A DNA stretch of 64,000 nucleotides. It comes from Ariolimax columbianus (Eukaryota > Mollusca > Gastropoda > Stylommatophora > Arionidae). The stretch lies in NCBI GenBank assembly GCA_036924085.1, contig JAVGWX010000005.1:76232547-76296546 (forward strand), read 5' to 3'. Positions 31,102-43,425 of the stretch are shown one piece after another; position 1 is the first letter of the stretch, and the number at the start of each line of letters is the position of its first letter. A program made the position numbers and the translations under genes. The notes under the pieces were generated by a model that was not told the DNA's origin, did not search any database, and saw nothing but the letters and a program-made list of their open reading frames with translations.

Positions 31102-32925
31102 AACTAAACTTAACTTAACGTCTTTATTCTAATTTAGAAGACTCTGCAGAGTCTGTATACAACCAGTTACATTTGCATTACCCTACTCTAAAAGCTATGC
31201 GCATCCAATCTATTCTAAAACGCATTAATTTACCCTGCCTCCACTTCCTCCTGTGGCAATGCATTCCAAGCATTCACCACTGTCTGACTAAAAAAAGATT
31301 TCCTAATATCCAATCTGGACCTTTCTTTAGTTAATTTTTAGCTATGGCCTCTTGTTCTTATAGATGGTTGCATTTTGAAAAACTTGTTATAGTCTAATTT
31401 ACCCGTACCTCTGATCATCTAATAAACCTGTATTAAATCACCTCGAATTCTTTTCCCTTTGTGACACTGTAGGCCGGTTTTCCTGAGTCTTTCCCCATAA
31501 CTGTAATTCTGGAATCCAACTATCAGATTTGTTGCTCTTTTTTTTTTCTTTCCAGCATGTTTATATCCCCTCTATGGTAAGGACTCCACACTTGTACACA
31601 GTACTCCAACCTATGTCTAACTAATGCTTTATACAGTTTTACTATCACTTCCTTGCTCCTATGTTTAAAATCATACCTGCAATTGATTTGCCTTTTTCAC
31701 TGTTACCTATACTTGCTCACTCACCTTACTTGTTTGATCTATTATAACCCGTAGGTACATTTCTTTATCTTTCTTTCTAATATTGTTCTCTCCCATTCTG
31801 TAATTATGTTCCATATTGAATCCACCCATGTGGATGATTTTATATTTTTCTACATTAAACTCCATTTGCCAGCTTTCAGACTATTCTTGAATTTTATTTT
31901 AATCCGACCTCAATATTTCCACTTCTGCTTCAGATGAGACACTACTGCATAGTTTTGTGTCATCAGCAAACTTTGCAATCGTGGATCCCAAATCAATGTC
32001 CAAATCGTTTATTTATATCAAGAACAAACTTAGTCCCAAAACCGAGCCCTATGGTACTCCATTTTTTACTTCACACTACTCAGAGTACTCCTTATTTATG
32101 CCCACCCTCTGCCTTCTTCCCGTTAACCAATTTTCAATCCATTTGGCAACTTCCCCACCTATTGCATTTGATTTTAACTTTCTAAATAATTTTCAATAAG
32201 ATACTCTATCAAAGGTCTTTGCAAAACCTAATTAAATAGCATTCATTGGCTTCCCTTTATCTATCAATTTAGTAACCTCCTCCGTGAATTCTAACAGATT
32301 TTAAGACGGTTTCCCTCTAGTAAACTCATACTGAATATTTCTAATTAGATTAAACTTGTCTAGATGCATTACAATGTTTTCTTTGATTATTGACTCCAAC
32401 AATTTACAGACTATGCTCGTTAAACTCACCGGTCTATAATTTGCTGGATCTAATTTGTTGCCCTTTTTGAATAAGGGGATCGCTCCTGCATCTTTCCAAT
32501 CCCGTGGAACAATGCCGTTTGCAAGTGATTGAGAAGATGATATAGCCAAAGGTTTTGCTAGTTTATCTATAATTTCAAACAGCAATTTTGAATGAATACC
32601 ATTTTAATCTGGACATTTATTCACTTTCAACCCCTCCAATTTTTAAAAACCCATTTCCTCCATAATTCAGACTGATCTTAATCTCGCTGTTTCCATGTCT
32701 CTTTGAAAGATATCTATAGGCTCTGGGATCGTGTAGCAGTCCTCTTTTGTGTATACTGTGCCAAAGTACTGATTGAGTAGATTAGCTGCCTCCCTATTCT
32801 CACTTATTATTTATCCTGTGATGCCTATGAGAGAGCCTACTTTGTCTTTCGTTCTGTGTTGATATCAAACATTAGAAAAGAAGATTTTACTATCAGTCTT
32901 AATCCTCTGATCAAGTTTTCTTTCG
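31102..32925 (-). mobile_element. CR1-like LINE, 5'-truncated, inserted in the core satellite
   Basis: About 1.8 kb. Minus-strand pieces from 5' to 3': ISENREAANLLNQYFGTVYT near 32800; the intact stretch 32301-32585 with GIVPRDWKDAGAIPLFKKGN, ANYRPVSLTSIVCKLLESI and HLDKFNL; FADDTKL near 31950; [15 protein letters not shown] near 31540; and VVNAWNALPQE near 31260. The 3' end is AAGTTAAGTTTAGTTA at the left. That is the order of a CR1 reverse transcriptase followed by the typical C-terminal segment. Many stops and frameshifts make it inactive. The satellite resumes on both sides with little or nothing missing. Confidence 0.87.
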
Positions 32926-33340
32926 TCTCACATCAGGTGAAACATACTGACAAAGATCCACACCTCACGTCAGGTGAAACATACTGACGAAGACCAACAT
33001 CTCACGTCAGGTGAAACATACTGACGAAGACCCACATCTCACGTCAGGTGAAACATACTGACGAAGATCCACACCTCACGTCAGGTGAAACATACTGACG
33101 AAGACCCACATCTCACGTAGGTGAAACATATTGACGAAGATCCCACCTCACTTCAGGTGAAACATACTGACCAAGACCCCACCTCACGTCAGGTGAAACA
33201 TATTGGCGAAGACCCCACCTCACGTCAGGTGAAACATACTGACGAAGATCCCACCTCACTTCAGGTGAAACATATTGACGAAGACCCCATCTCACTTCAG
33301 GTGAAACATACTGACCAAGACCCACACCTACGTCATGTAT
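32926..33340 (+). repeat. 36-bp core satellite, right part, about 11 units
   Basis: Units read GTCAGGTGAAACATACTGAC then GAAGATCCACACCTCAC or GAAGACCCCACCTCAC. Orientation and period match the left part, but the CAGG variant replaces CATG. Confidence 0.94.
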
Positions 33341-34590
33341 CAAAGTGGTAGAGACGTGTGTGTGCTAGGTTTCTCATGTTTTCTGGTGTGCTACTTCGGT
33401 ATTATTGAGGAGGCAATCCTCGTGGTTATATTAAGTCGATGCTTTTACTGAAGTGGAGTGACTTATTCTTTGCTTTGACGCTATGCTTTAGCTAGCTTTT
33501 AGACATGTACCAATTTACAGCTGAGGAGCGACAAACACGGACTAAACATTTCCACCCCTCAAATGGCTTAAGCTCTGTCGAGGATAATGTGTTAACTCTG
33601 CATTATAAACCTTTCTAAAGTGATCTGTTCTGTCTATGTCTTTGCCGCCTTGTTTTCTTTCACTTTAAGCGACAAAGCGATTTACAGGATGGATAGTCTG
33701 AAGCGTGATGGGACCCCAGGTGTTGCTCGAAGCTTTTTTGTGCTCAGTTGAGGTAACTGTTGACGTTTTTTTCAGAACAGATTACAATGGCTCTTCTTAT
33801 ATCCAGAGACGATCTTAATAAAGTGAACGGATATTCTCTTGTTTGTTGGGCAATATGAAGTACCCCAGGAGGCTAACCACTACGGGGACAACAGTATCGG
33901 CCCTAACTTCGCTGCCCATACTGTTGCACCACAACATGTTTCGATGCGCCTGAATGAGGACGAGATGTGGAGTCGTGTTCAGAATATTTCACCTGACCCT
34001 GATTACTCTTCACTTCCAGATTAGAGATCAAACCCTGTTCTTTTCCTTGTCCAACCTCAAAAACTCGAATTCACAGGTCACCCATTTCTAACTCCATCTG
34101 CTGCCTCTTCTAATCCGCAACGCCCACTCTAAAACTCATCACTTCATCCACTGCATCAGCGCGATCAGGGACGGATCGAAGTATTCGCTCATTGTAACAC
34201 AAAATAAGTAAATAGTTAATGTGGAACAGTTCGTGTGCACGTGAAGTGTCGGTGACCAGGGACGGCTGAAAGTAAGGTCGATGATTATGTTTGCACGAGG
34301 TCAGGCGATGCTCTCACGCGTAACAGGCAACCGGGATAAACTCATCTTCGCGGGCTTGTTAGCAGACAGGGGCGTACGTAAGTGATAGGGGGCAGGGGAG
34401 GTTGCCCCAACTGCGAGCAAGAAAGAGGGGACAGGGCGGTTTCTGTCATGTTATGTGTGTTCGTCTGTTACCCATTACTCTTTTAGCGTCGGAGTTGTTG
34501 CTAGTGGTTATTAAGGATGTTATTGTTGCTGTTGTTACTGTTTCTGTTACTTTTTTGTTGTTGTTCTTGTTACTGATATTGCTACTGTTT
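33341..34590. other. Unassigned DNA
   Basis: A 61-codon frame (33839-34024, plus strand) has gene-like composition but no recognised domain, and no splice sites that I can defend. Nothing else seen. Confidence 0.45.
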
Positions 34591-35105
34591 GTGTTGTTGT
34601 ACATTGTTGTTGATGTCATTGTTGTTGATGTCATTGTTGTTGATGTCACTGTTATTGTTAGTGTTGCTGATGTTACTGTTGTTGTTATTGTTGTTGATGT
34701 CACTGTTGTTGTTATTGTTTTTGCTGTCACTGTTGTTGATGTCACTGTTGTTTATGTTATTGTTGTTGATGTCACTGTTGTTGATGTCACTGTTGTTTAT
34801 GTTATTGTTGTTGATGTCACTGTTGTTGATGTCACTGTTGTTGATGTCACTATTGTTTATGTTATTGTTGTTGATGTCACTGTTGTTGATGTCACTGTTG
34901 TTTATGTTATTGTTGTTGATGTCACTGTTGTTGATGTCACTGTTGTTGATGTCACTATTGTTTATGTTATTGTTGTTGATGTCACTGTTGTTGATGTCAC
35001 TGTTGTTTATGTTATTGTTGTTGATGTCACTGTTGTTGATGTCACTGTTGTTGATGTCACTATTGATAATGTCACTGTTGTTGATGTCACTGTTGTGGCT
35101 GCAAC
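34591..35105. repeat. 15-bp array GTTGTTGATGTCACT with 105-bp higher-order repeat
   Basis: Units are 15 bases with variants GTTGTTTATGTTATT and ATTGTTTATGTT. The marker GTCACTATTG occurs at 34846, 34951 and 35056, exactly 105 bases (seven units) apart. Val-rich and Leu-rich frames of 214 and 269 codons through it are artefacts. Confidence 0.95.
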
Positions 35106-35837
35106 TGTTGTTAAGGTTTTCCGCTCTGACCCTGGTCTCTCAAAAGAAGTCCTTATATCCTGCAAAGAGCCACCTCTCAACAGTCATCGCCTGCCATCCA
35201 ATTATTACTGATAATGTATTAGGTCCGAGATGACCAAGTCTCACCACGATCCGAAAAGGGAGTTAATAATAAAAACAATATAATCATCCAGCCATGTTGT
35301 AAGAGTAAACTAAGAATGGTTTGGTATGGGGCATGCTACACTATTCCAGTAGAATCTTAAAGCGACACTATCCTTAATTTATACGAGCAGGCCAATGTGT
35401 GCTGACTTAGCGCGCACTTGGTGAAGACATGTTTCGCAGGCATGGATGGATAGTGGAGCAGTGAATGAGCTGACAGCAGTCAGCATTCTTAGCTGGCTGC
35501 TCAGACCATAGTGTACCTCCAAGTGGTGGCCATGGGAAGAGGTTACACTTGTGTATTCTGGCTAAGAGAATAGAGACCGCAGAAGAAAAGAAAATGCGAC
35601 CCCACAAATGCCATGCATAAATCGTATGTGTCAGGACGAACCATGTCGCACGCTCAACGCAAACAACAACACAATTTCACTACCACCTTTTCAGGATGAA
35701 CACAGAAGAAGATGATCCATAGAGGTTTTAACAGAAGATTGATATTTCAGCCAAGCAAATCCCAGAGGGAGGCGGAAGGGTGGTTAAAGACGGGATTCAT
35801 ATTGATCTTCCAATCGACATGTGAAATAAATGGGGCT
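35106..35837. other. Unassigned DNA
   Basis: Nothing recognised. Confidence 0.5.
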
Positions 35838-36106
35838 CAACATGTTACACAACAAATGGGAATTATATATGTTACACAACAAATGGGAATTATATATGTT
35901 ACACAACAAAGGGGAATTATACATGTTACACAACAAAGGGGAATTATACATGTTACACCACAAAGGGCAATTATACATGTTACACCACAAAGGGCAATTA
36001 TATATGTTCCACAACAAAGCTGAATTAAACATGTGACACCACAAAAGGCAATTATACATCTTACACCACAAAGGGGAATCAAACATGTTACACAACAAAG
36101 GGGAAC
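35838..36106. repeat. 27-bp minisatellite, about 10 units
   Basis: GTTACACAACAAAGGGGAAT-TATACAT units, with CCACAAAGGGC variants in the middle. Confidence 0.94.
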
Positions 36107-36244
36107 TATCGCTTTGGGAGGCTCTAGTACAGTTACCCGATTCCTGATTGGGATATTGCCTGATCCTATGATGCATCTCGTGGAGCTGATGTATTGTGTT
36201 CATGCTTTGTATAAAACTGGACCTCATGATGTACTTTGCATCCT

Positions 36245-36310
36245 TAAGGTGGCAGGATAGGTAGAGTCTTTGTCTGTCACGACAAGGGTTCAGTTCCCAG
36301 TCTAGTTAAC
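36245..36310 (+). ncRNA. tRNA-like sequence, probable SINE head
   Basis: GGCAGGATAGGTAGAGTCTT resembles an A-box region and ACAAGGGTTCAGTTCCCAGT a B box at the right distance. No convincing acceptor stem, so not called as a tRNA gene. Confidence 0.4.
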
Positions 36311-36725
36311 GCCATTCTATTCAGGTCTTAATTGGAAACAGACATATTATTGAAAACGCAAAGCGACGAGGAAAGGAATTAGTTAATGGTCTCAGAAAAA
36401 GGTGAGACCTCTTGCCTGACACTTCATCCCCAACATCAGTGTTAGCAATAGCACAACATTTGCATGTTCTGAGGATATGAGTGGGTAAGTTCTTGTTTCC
36501 TGCGACAATGGGTGTGGGGGAGGTGAGTTGGGTTGGGTGGGAGGTGTAGAAAGGGAGGGTTGTTCAAATCATGTTTACCCGTTCTTCATGTATTCAGCTG
36601 CAACAGATCATCTATTATAACTGTTTGGGAAGTCAAGACGGTTGGTAAGAAACATGTCCACTCAGTCTACCAAAATTGCCGACACCTTACATAATTATTT
36701 GCCTAACACTTCATCTTAGACGGTA
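36311..36725. other. Unassigned DNA
   Basis: GGGT-rich stretch near 36510-36560; nothing else recognised. Confidence 0.45.
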
Positions 36726-36930
36726 ACAGGTGAAACATACTTATAAAGGACCCACCACACGCACGAAAACAGGTGAAACATAATGACCGAGGTCCCACCA
36801 CGTGCCAGGATCAGGTGAAACTGACTGACCAAGTTGCCTAACCACCTGGGGTACCCTGATCCACTTCGTCAGCACGCTTGGAGTGTCACGAAGGCATTAG
36901 AAACCAACCAACCAACCAACAAAAGAAGAT
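36726..36930 (-). repeat. Short core-satellite cluster with partial module
   Basis: Three diverged core units (CAGGTGAAACATACTTATAA, CAGGTGAAACATAATGACC and CAGGTGAAACTGACTGACC) are followed at higher coordinates by a minus-strand GTTGGTTGGTTGG run and GGATCAGGGTACCCCAGG. The latter resembles the 5' half of the module (GTT run, GGGTACC). Looks like an internally deleted module-satellite unit. Confidence 0.4.
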
Positions 36931-37440
36931 CAACTGATAATGTTCAAGCTGTGAACCTGCCACTTCAGTTTCTGATTTTACATGTTACATAAATTCAAAT
37001 CGAACGCCGGTGTGAGTGGTTCATGCACATAATATGAGAGGGTCTTCAAGTACGTCGACTCCACTAAAGAAACAGGCTGACAACATGACATTTGACCAGT
37101 TTTCTAATCTTAGAATTCACCTTGCTGTCATCACTATAAGGTACATGCTATGGGCCACAGACAAAGCCGAGCTCAACTCAATACAACTCGGTGAAGGACC
37201 GAGCTTTGGACCAAAGAAGAATACCAATACCAGTCCAACATAAGACAACTATAGAACTATGAGGGTATAGATATCATGAACCATAGATAGAGCACCATAA
37301 GAAAATGGTGGCAGTCAGGGGAAAGTTTTATTCTGCCTTGAAACGCAATTTGGCCTCCTAGACAGTGACTGTCTCGCTTCTCCATATTCTCCCGTTAGAC
37401 TTCACTTCCCGCGACATTTTCCTTTTAGACCCCAGTTCCC
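36931..37440. other. Unassigned DNA
   Basis: A 75-codon plus-strand frame (37016-37243) has no recognised domain. Confidence 0.45.
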
Positions 37441-37915
37441 CTAAACTTCTTCTATTAAACTTCAGTTCCACCTAACTTATCCAATTGAACTCCAATTTCT
37501 CTTAACTTTTCCCATTTACTCCAGTTCCACTTACCTTCTCCAATTGATCTCCGATTTATTATAACTTCTCCCATTGAACTCCAGTTCCACTTAACTTCTC
37601 CCATTGAACTCCAGTTCCACTTACCTTCTCCAATTGATCTCCGATTTATTATAACTTCTCCCATTGAACTCCAGTTCCACTTACCTTCTCCAATTGATCT
37701 CCGATTTATTATAACTTCTCCCATTGAACTCCAGTTCCACTTAACTTCTCCAATTGATCTCCGATTTATTATAACTTCTCCCATTGAACTCCAGTTCCAC
37801 TTACCTTCTCCAATTAAACTCCGATTTATCTTAACCTCCGATCGAACTACAATTTCTCTTAACTTCTCCCATTGAACTCCAATTTCTTTTAACTTCTACC
37901 GTTTGATTTCAGTTA
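37441..37915. repeat. 30-bp minisatellite with 60/90-bp dimers and trimers
   Basis: Units alternate CTTCTCCCATTGAACTCCAG-TTCCACTTAC with CTTCTCCAATTGATCTCCGA-TTTATTATAA. The centre is uniform, the flanks are diverged. Confidence 0.93.
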
Positions 37916-38385
37916 CCCCTTACTTTCATTGTTCTTTATGTGTACCTTGGCTTCCCATCTATCCAATTCTCATGTGGGTTTCACACCAATACTTATCTGG
38001 TTATATTATTAATCATATTAATCATATTGCGTGTGCTATCAGCCTGGACTTCTTTATTAAAGAAAAAAAGCCTATATTGATCAACTGGACACCTGTTAAA
38101 AATTGACAAAACATTTATAACATGCTCCACCAACACAAGCATTGGTTTTCCAATGCATGTAATTATCATTCAGCTTTCTAATCCAGTGTGAAACATATTC
38201 GAAAACTGCAACTGGCTTTTACGTTTAAGGGATCCTGTTTCTAAACATTTGCAACCATTCATATTTTTACTCAAATGTAAAACTTATGTTGGAACTGCAG
38301 CTGGCCATTTTACTGGAAGTCTGTATCTTAGATGTGTCCAGGATTAGATGGGAGAGGTGACTAACGTCTGGTGAAGCAAAACATG
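37916..38385. other. Unassigned DNA
   Basis: Nothing recognised. Confidence 0.5.
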
Positions 38386-38680
38386 CTGATCAGACTATGC
38401 TAGCCAGGGTCAAGTAAAACATATTGATAAGCTTATGTTATTCAGGGTCAGATGAAACATATTGATCAGACTATTTAGGCAGGGACAAGTGAAACATACT
38501 GATCATACTTTTAACCAGTGTCAAGTGGAACATACTGATCAGACTTTTAACCAGGGTCAAGTGAAACATACTGATCAGACTATTTAGCCAGGGCCAGGTG
38601 AAACATACTGATCAGACTATTTAGCCAGGGTCAGTTGAAACATACTGATCAGAATATTTAGCCATGGTCATGTACTGATA
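38386..38680 (+). repeat. 37/38-bp core satellite, about 8 units
   Basis: Units read GTCAAGTGAAACATACTGAT then CAGACTATTTAGCCAGG. They combine the GTGAAACATACTGA core of the 30-33 kb arrays with the CTGATCAGAC of the 9-12 kb arrays. Confidence 0.92.
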
Positions 38681-38689
38681 AAGACCAAC

Positions 38690-38960
38690 CTCACTCAGAA
38701 CTAGTTATCGCTGGAAACAGACTATTTCATGACAGTCTTGCTCACGAACTAAAATCGGCAATGTGATCCCATTATAGGAGCTTACTGCGGAGCCTTGCAT
38801 TGCACTACAGCCAGGAAAGCCACGGTCCACGTCCACTTTTTCAATTACACATCGGGATGTGATGTGAGCCACTGTAGCCGGCCAGCAAAGAAAGTCGTCA
38901 AGAGTAACTAACTCAAGTACAAATGACATTTGCAAGAGCAACACCAACAACAACAAATGT
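38690..38960 (-). other. Exon-like module, copy 3
   Basis: A minus-strand frame of 100 codons (38705-39007) covers a GTT run near 38950, then LVTLDDFLCWPATVAHITSR, VIEKVDVDRGFPGCSAMQGS, AVSSYNGITLPILVRE and a stop. Base-level similarity to the right arm at 12112-12270 is visible from TGCAATGC/TGCTATGC to TGTTTCCAG. Core satellite 38386-38680 follows at once on the minus strand. Unknown function; may be a coding exon or a repeat-borne frame. Confidence 0.45.
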
Positions 38961-39139
38961 GGCTGTTCAGAACAACAATATCTGCGTGTTGAGCATGTGC
39001 CAAACACAAAATGTGTGTTAATCTTCCATTACGTATTGCCCTGCATCCGCTCCTCCATATTAGTCTTGCTTGCAAAACGTAAGGATCTGAGCATTCTTAT
39101 CTGAAACCGTATATCTCTGTCTTTCAGTAAGTACATAGT

Positions 39140-39470
39140 CTGATGAATCAATCATAAAGATGAGGAGAATCAATCAGAAATATGAGGTAAATCAATAAGG
39201 AAGATGAGGTGAATCGATCGATCAAAAAGGACAGGGATCAATTACAAAGATGAGGTTGATCAAAAACAAAGACGAGGTGAATCAGAAACATGAGGTGCAT
39301 ATATCAATAATATGAGGTGAATCAATCAGAAACATGAAGTGCATATATCAGTAATAGGAGGGGAATCAATCAGAAAGATGATGTGAATTAATCAGAAAAA
39401 TGAGGTGAATATTTAAAAAATATGAGGTGAATCAATCACAACAATGAGGTGAATCAATCTATTCGCTCGA
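39140..39470. repeat. About 21-bp degenerate repeat
   Basis: Units of AATCAATCAGAAATATGAGG type with variable spacing, about 14 copies. Confidence 0.8.
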
Positions 39471-39794
39471 AGTGAATGTTAAGGTCACCACTAGACTGAT
39501 CTCTTATATAAATCCTGTATAAGAACACTTGTTTTTCCTTTGTCTTCTTTTTATTGTTCTTCTATTACTTCTTGCAGTTCATCTTCTTCTTCTTCTGACA
39601 TGACGGATAATGAGTGTGTACAGCCATTGAGATATATGAACCTCCAGTACCTACACCCTTTTACATTTGCTGATGGAGATTGAGCAACTATGTGTCTAGC
39701 CGGATTTTAATGATATGGATTATGTGTGGCATTACAGTGACAACGAATAATTTTTTGAGTATATCCACTAACATGTTATAAACCTTATCCATTG
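39471..39794. other. Unassigned DNA with short TTC run
   Basis: A short (TTC)n run near 39580 could be the tail of a minus-strand LINE, but I see no LINE coding to its right. Confidence 0.4.
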
Positions 39795-40010
39795 AAGAAA
39801 ACATCTTTTAACAACCACATTTTCTACGAACCACATCCACTGACAAAAACATGTTTAAATAAACATCCACTGACAAAAACATGTTTTAAAAACCACATCC
39901 ACTCACAAAATCATATTTTAAAACCACATCTATGACAAAAACATTTTTAAGAATACAACATCCACGTATCAAAACAATGTTTAAAATCCACATCAACTGA
40001 CAAAAATAAG
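39795..40010. repeat. About 30-bp degenerate repeat
   Basis: AACCACATCCACTGACAAAA-ACATGTTTTA units, about 7 copies with indels. Confidence 0.82.
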
Positions 40011-41695
40011 TCTTAGTCTTAGAAGACCTGAATTTCTACAGGGACGGATGCCCTGTGCACATCCCAGGCTCTGGCGTGAGCTGGCTGTAGCCCGGAGGAA
40101 TGCCTGCCTAGCATGATAGGATCCAGCAGCTTATTACTACGCTGCATTGAAACAATTGCCCCTGAGGGTTATTAACCATTGTGCGAGTCCATCGATCGTA
40201 ATAGACTCAAACACTAGAGCAATGTAGACCTACAGCCTGTTAGGTGCCATCTAAGATGCTCTTAACAAAACCCCTAACCATGTGTGGCATGCCATAACAC
40301 CGACAAAAAACATGTTTCTTGATTAATGTGTAAATAGCTGAACGTAACACAAGCGACTTTGAACCCGATTCTGCCTCTAAGATACACATGGTTAGTTCTC
40401 TAATTAGACACGCGCATTTTGTACTTTGGACTCTGAAATAAACAGATAAGAAATATTTGAAACATCACAGATAAACAGTGGACGTTGGACCATATCATGC
40501 GCGAAACATAGCACTAACGCCCCCACTATTCCGTGTGTGTTCTGACCTTTCTGAAGTTTGTTTAAACTTTAATCTTCAGTTTCTTTGCATCATTTATTTA
40601 TTCCTTTCTTTTGTTTGCCACTCCTTGATGCGGGTTTGAAATGTAGATCTTTGTTTTCTCTTTTGTATCCATCTCCTGCTTCTATTTACTTTTAAGATGT
40701 TCTTTTTAATAATAAGAGAAATACGTAGGCTTTTAAATGAAGTGTTATCATAAATGATAAAGAATGAAATGGAACGATACGGTCGCTAAAGGGAAACTGT
40801 TGAATAATACAGCTGGGAGAAGTGATCTATCAAGTGAATAGAAAGAGGAAAATAGTGTATGAAGTATTCCGGGAGATCTGAAAAGAGTGGATCAGAACAT
40901 GAAGACAAGTCGTGTAGAAATCAGGTGTTGAATGGCTGTCATTGATCGATGACTGGACTGACTTTGAAATAATAATGACCGAAATACGAACAAGTTTAAA
41001 GGTAAATTGTACATTAGAACAATAACACATGTTAGCTGACGTTCCCGTCTGAATAGATGTTTGCCTATGACTAGACAAGGGGGAACAACACAAAGAACAG
41101 TGTGCCACATTCAACAGTAGTAACATTTAAAAATCATGTCAGTAATGGTTATCAAATGAAGTAGAAAGATTTCGGAAAACAATGTTTCAGAATGTATTGA
41201 GGCCGTTTTTTTTCTCTTAATTTACAGTTTTTGAGTTTTTAAAATAAATTGATATTTGGTCCGCAAAGATGGTCTATATGTTGCCGTTGCCCAGGACAGT
41301 TATCAAAGTCAACAAAGCCATTCCTCGGTCCATCTTTTCTCTCCCTGAAATTCGTCTACATTAAACTTTACTCCTTCACGTAACACTTTCTTTTGTCCTT
41401 CTCTTCTACCTCTAAACTTGCTCTTTCCATCTCTTCCATTGTCCACCCTAGTACCCCCGTATCTCATCACTTTTTGGTTCCAATCTCTGGACCGGTTGTA
41501 AGAGAAACAAACAGCTCTCGGACAGCATTTGTCAGTAAACTAGGTTCTTTGCGCAACCCCATAATCAAATGACCTGAGCTCGTACAGGTAACGACATTGC
41601 GACTTGAAATACGTTGGACTGATCGAGAGAAATCGGTCAAAAATGTTATGTAAAAATGGCAGCATATATATATATATATGTACACACGTTCCGAA
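40011..41695. other. Unassigned DNA including a dispersed repeat fragment
   Basis: GCCTGTTAGGTGCCATCTAA (about 40237) recurs as GCCTGTCTGGTGCCATCTAA near 60154, with similar flanks, so this part belongs to a dispersed repeat. The rest shows no recognised content. A 98-codon minus frame at 40830-41126 has no domain. Confidence 0.45.
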
Positions 41696-42190
41696 ATAAA
41701 GTACAGATGGTTCAGTGACCACGCCAGGACAAGTACATATAAGTAATGCCTCAGTGACCTCGTCAAAACAGGAACATATAAGTAATGCCTCAGTGACCTC
41801 GTCAGAACAAGAACATATAAGTAATGCCTCAGTGACCACACACCAGGACAAGTACATAGAAGTAATGCCGCAGTGATCACACCATGACAAGTTCATATAA
41901 GTAATGACTCAGTGACCACACACCAGGACAGGTACATATAAGTAATGATTCAGTGACCTCGTCAGAACAAGAACATATAAGTAATGACTCAGTGACCACA
42001 CAAGGACAAGTACATATAGGTAATGACCCAGTGACCTCGTCAGAACAAGAACATATAAGTAATGACTCAGTGACCACACACCAGGACAGGTACATATGAG
42101 TAATGACTCAGTGACCTCCTCAGAACAAGAACATATAAGTAATGACTCAGTGACCTCGTCAGAACAAGAACATATAAGTATTCGCTCGGT
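41696..42190. repeat. 39-bp minisatellite, about 12 units
   Basis: Units read GAACATATAAGTAATGACTC then AGTGACCTCGTCAGAACAA, with 42-base variants carrying ACACACCAGG. Confidence 0.93.
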
Positions 42191-43218
42191 AACTTCCCCA
42201 GAAAAAAATAAAACTCGAAACCGACCTTACGGCAACAATAGCCTCAGTGACAAAGAACACACGAAAACAGCTGACAGAGCACAATAAAATACAAGAGGTG
42301 ATGTATGACGTTACAATTCGGTTTATGTTTGCGGAAGTGCCAGGAAATGAGAGATCAGGAACGTGCTAGTCACAGAATGCTAGTTACCGATAAAAGCAAA
42401 TGATACAAGAAACTGTCAATACGATCACTTGTTAAATTAATTAAAAATAAAAACGCATAGGCTGTACCAGAATAAAAACAAAACCAAACTCACGTCAAGT
42501 ACAAAAGGCTCTGTTAGGGAAGCGAGCAGATAAAAACACAGAAAACACAAAATTAACAGAAACAACAATACTCATAAGATAAGTATTCTGACGAAGACCA
42601 TTACTTATTGTTTAAAAGGCAACATGATTTTTGTGTGTTTTTGTTTTTTTGTTTTCTCAACTATTTGGATTTACAGATCCATTTGTACAGTATTTTCTCA
42701 TCTATCTGTCTATTCTGATACTCCCTTTTAGCATGGAACTACAACTGCTATGGGCCTTCTTGTAGGACGACTCTCAGTATAGATGTACACTTGCAGGACT
42801 AGTTTATATAATATCATGTTGACATTCATAGCCCTACGTAGCCACAACCACTCTAATGTGTGTCACGATCTTCAAAACGAAAATGGAGATTGAGACATTG
42901 ACTTCAGCGTTAAGATGGTCATCTGAGACCTTCGTAATAAGGCAGTGTTCTTGTCAGATTCTCAACATATGCTTGCCAAGTTACAGGAGCGTTGGATAAG
43001 ACATGAACAAACGACGGAGATAAAGATCTAACGCCTTCAAGGGTTTGTGTTGATCTACAGTTCTCGTCTTGTTGGGGTTCAGGGCAAATAGCTAATCGCA
43101 GACACATAGTCTTAAAACCGTCATTAGTTTGTGTGTATCTGATGGATTGATAAATTCAATCTAAGACACGCTTTAACAACTGAGAGCAGACATATATGCC
43201 TTCAACTTAAAAATCGTG
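42191..43218. other. Unassigned DNA
   Basis: Nothing recognised. Confidence 0.5.
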
Positions 43219-43425
43219 TGTGGATAGTACATGTCAGCCAACCAGAAACGTGTGTGGTTCGTCCATGACGGACCTCTAAGAAACATGTGTGGATCGCCCA
43301 TGTCGGGTCAGCCAGAAACGTACGTGGATCGGTCAAGTCAGGCCTGTGAGAAACGTGTGTGGATCGTCAATGTCGAGCCAGCCAGAATAGTGAGTGTATC
43401 AACTGTCAATGTTGTGCCAGTGTGA
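43219..43425. repeat. About 36-bp degenerate repeat, 5 units
   Basis: Units of AGAAACGTGTGTGGATCGTC-CATGTCGGGCC type. Confidence 0.8.

Noticed and set aside
33839..34024. 61-codon frame with balanced composition as an exon
   Set aside because: No homology recognised and no convincing splice sites; left as unassigned.
34402..35233. Val-rich and Leu-rich frames that resemble membrane proteins
   Set aside because: Translations of the 15-bp array in two frames; apparent hydrophobicity comes from GTT/GAT codons of the repeat.
38705..39007. Stand-alone 100-residue gene
   Set aside because: The frame is better explained as one copy of the repeated module; its first residues come from a GTT-run region.
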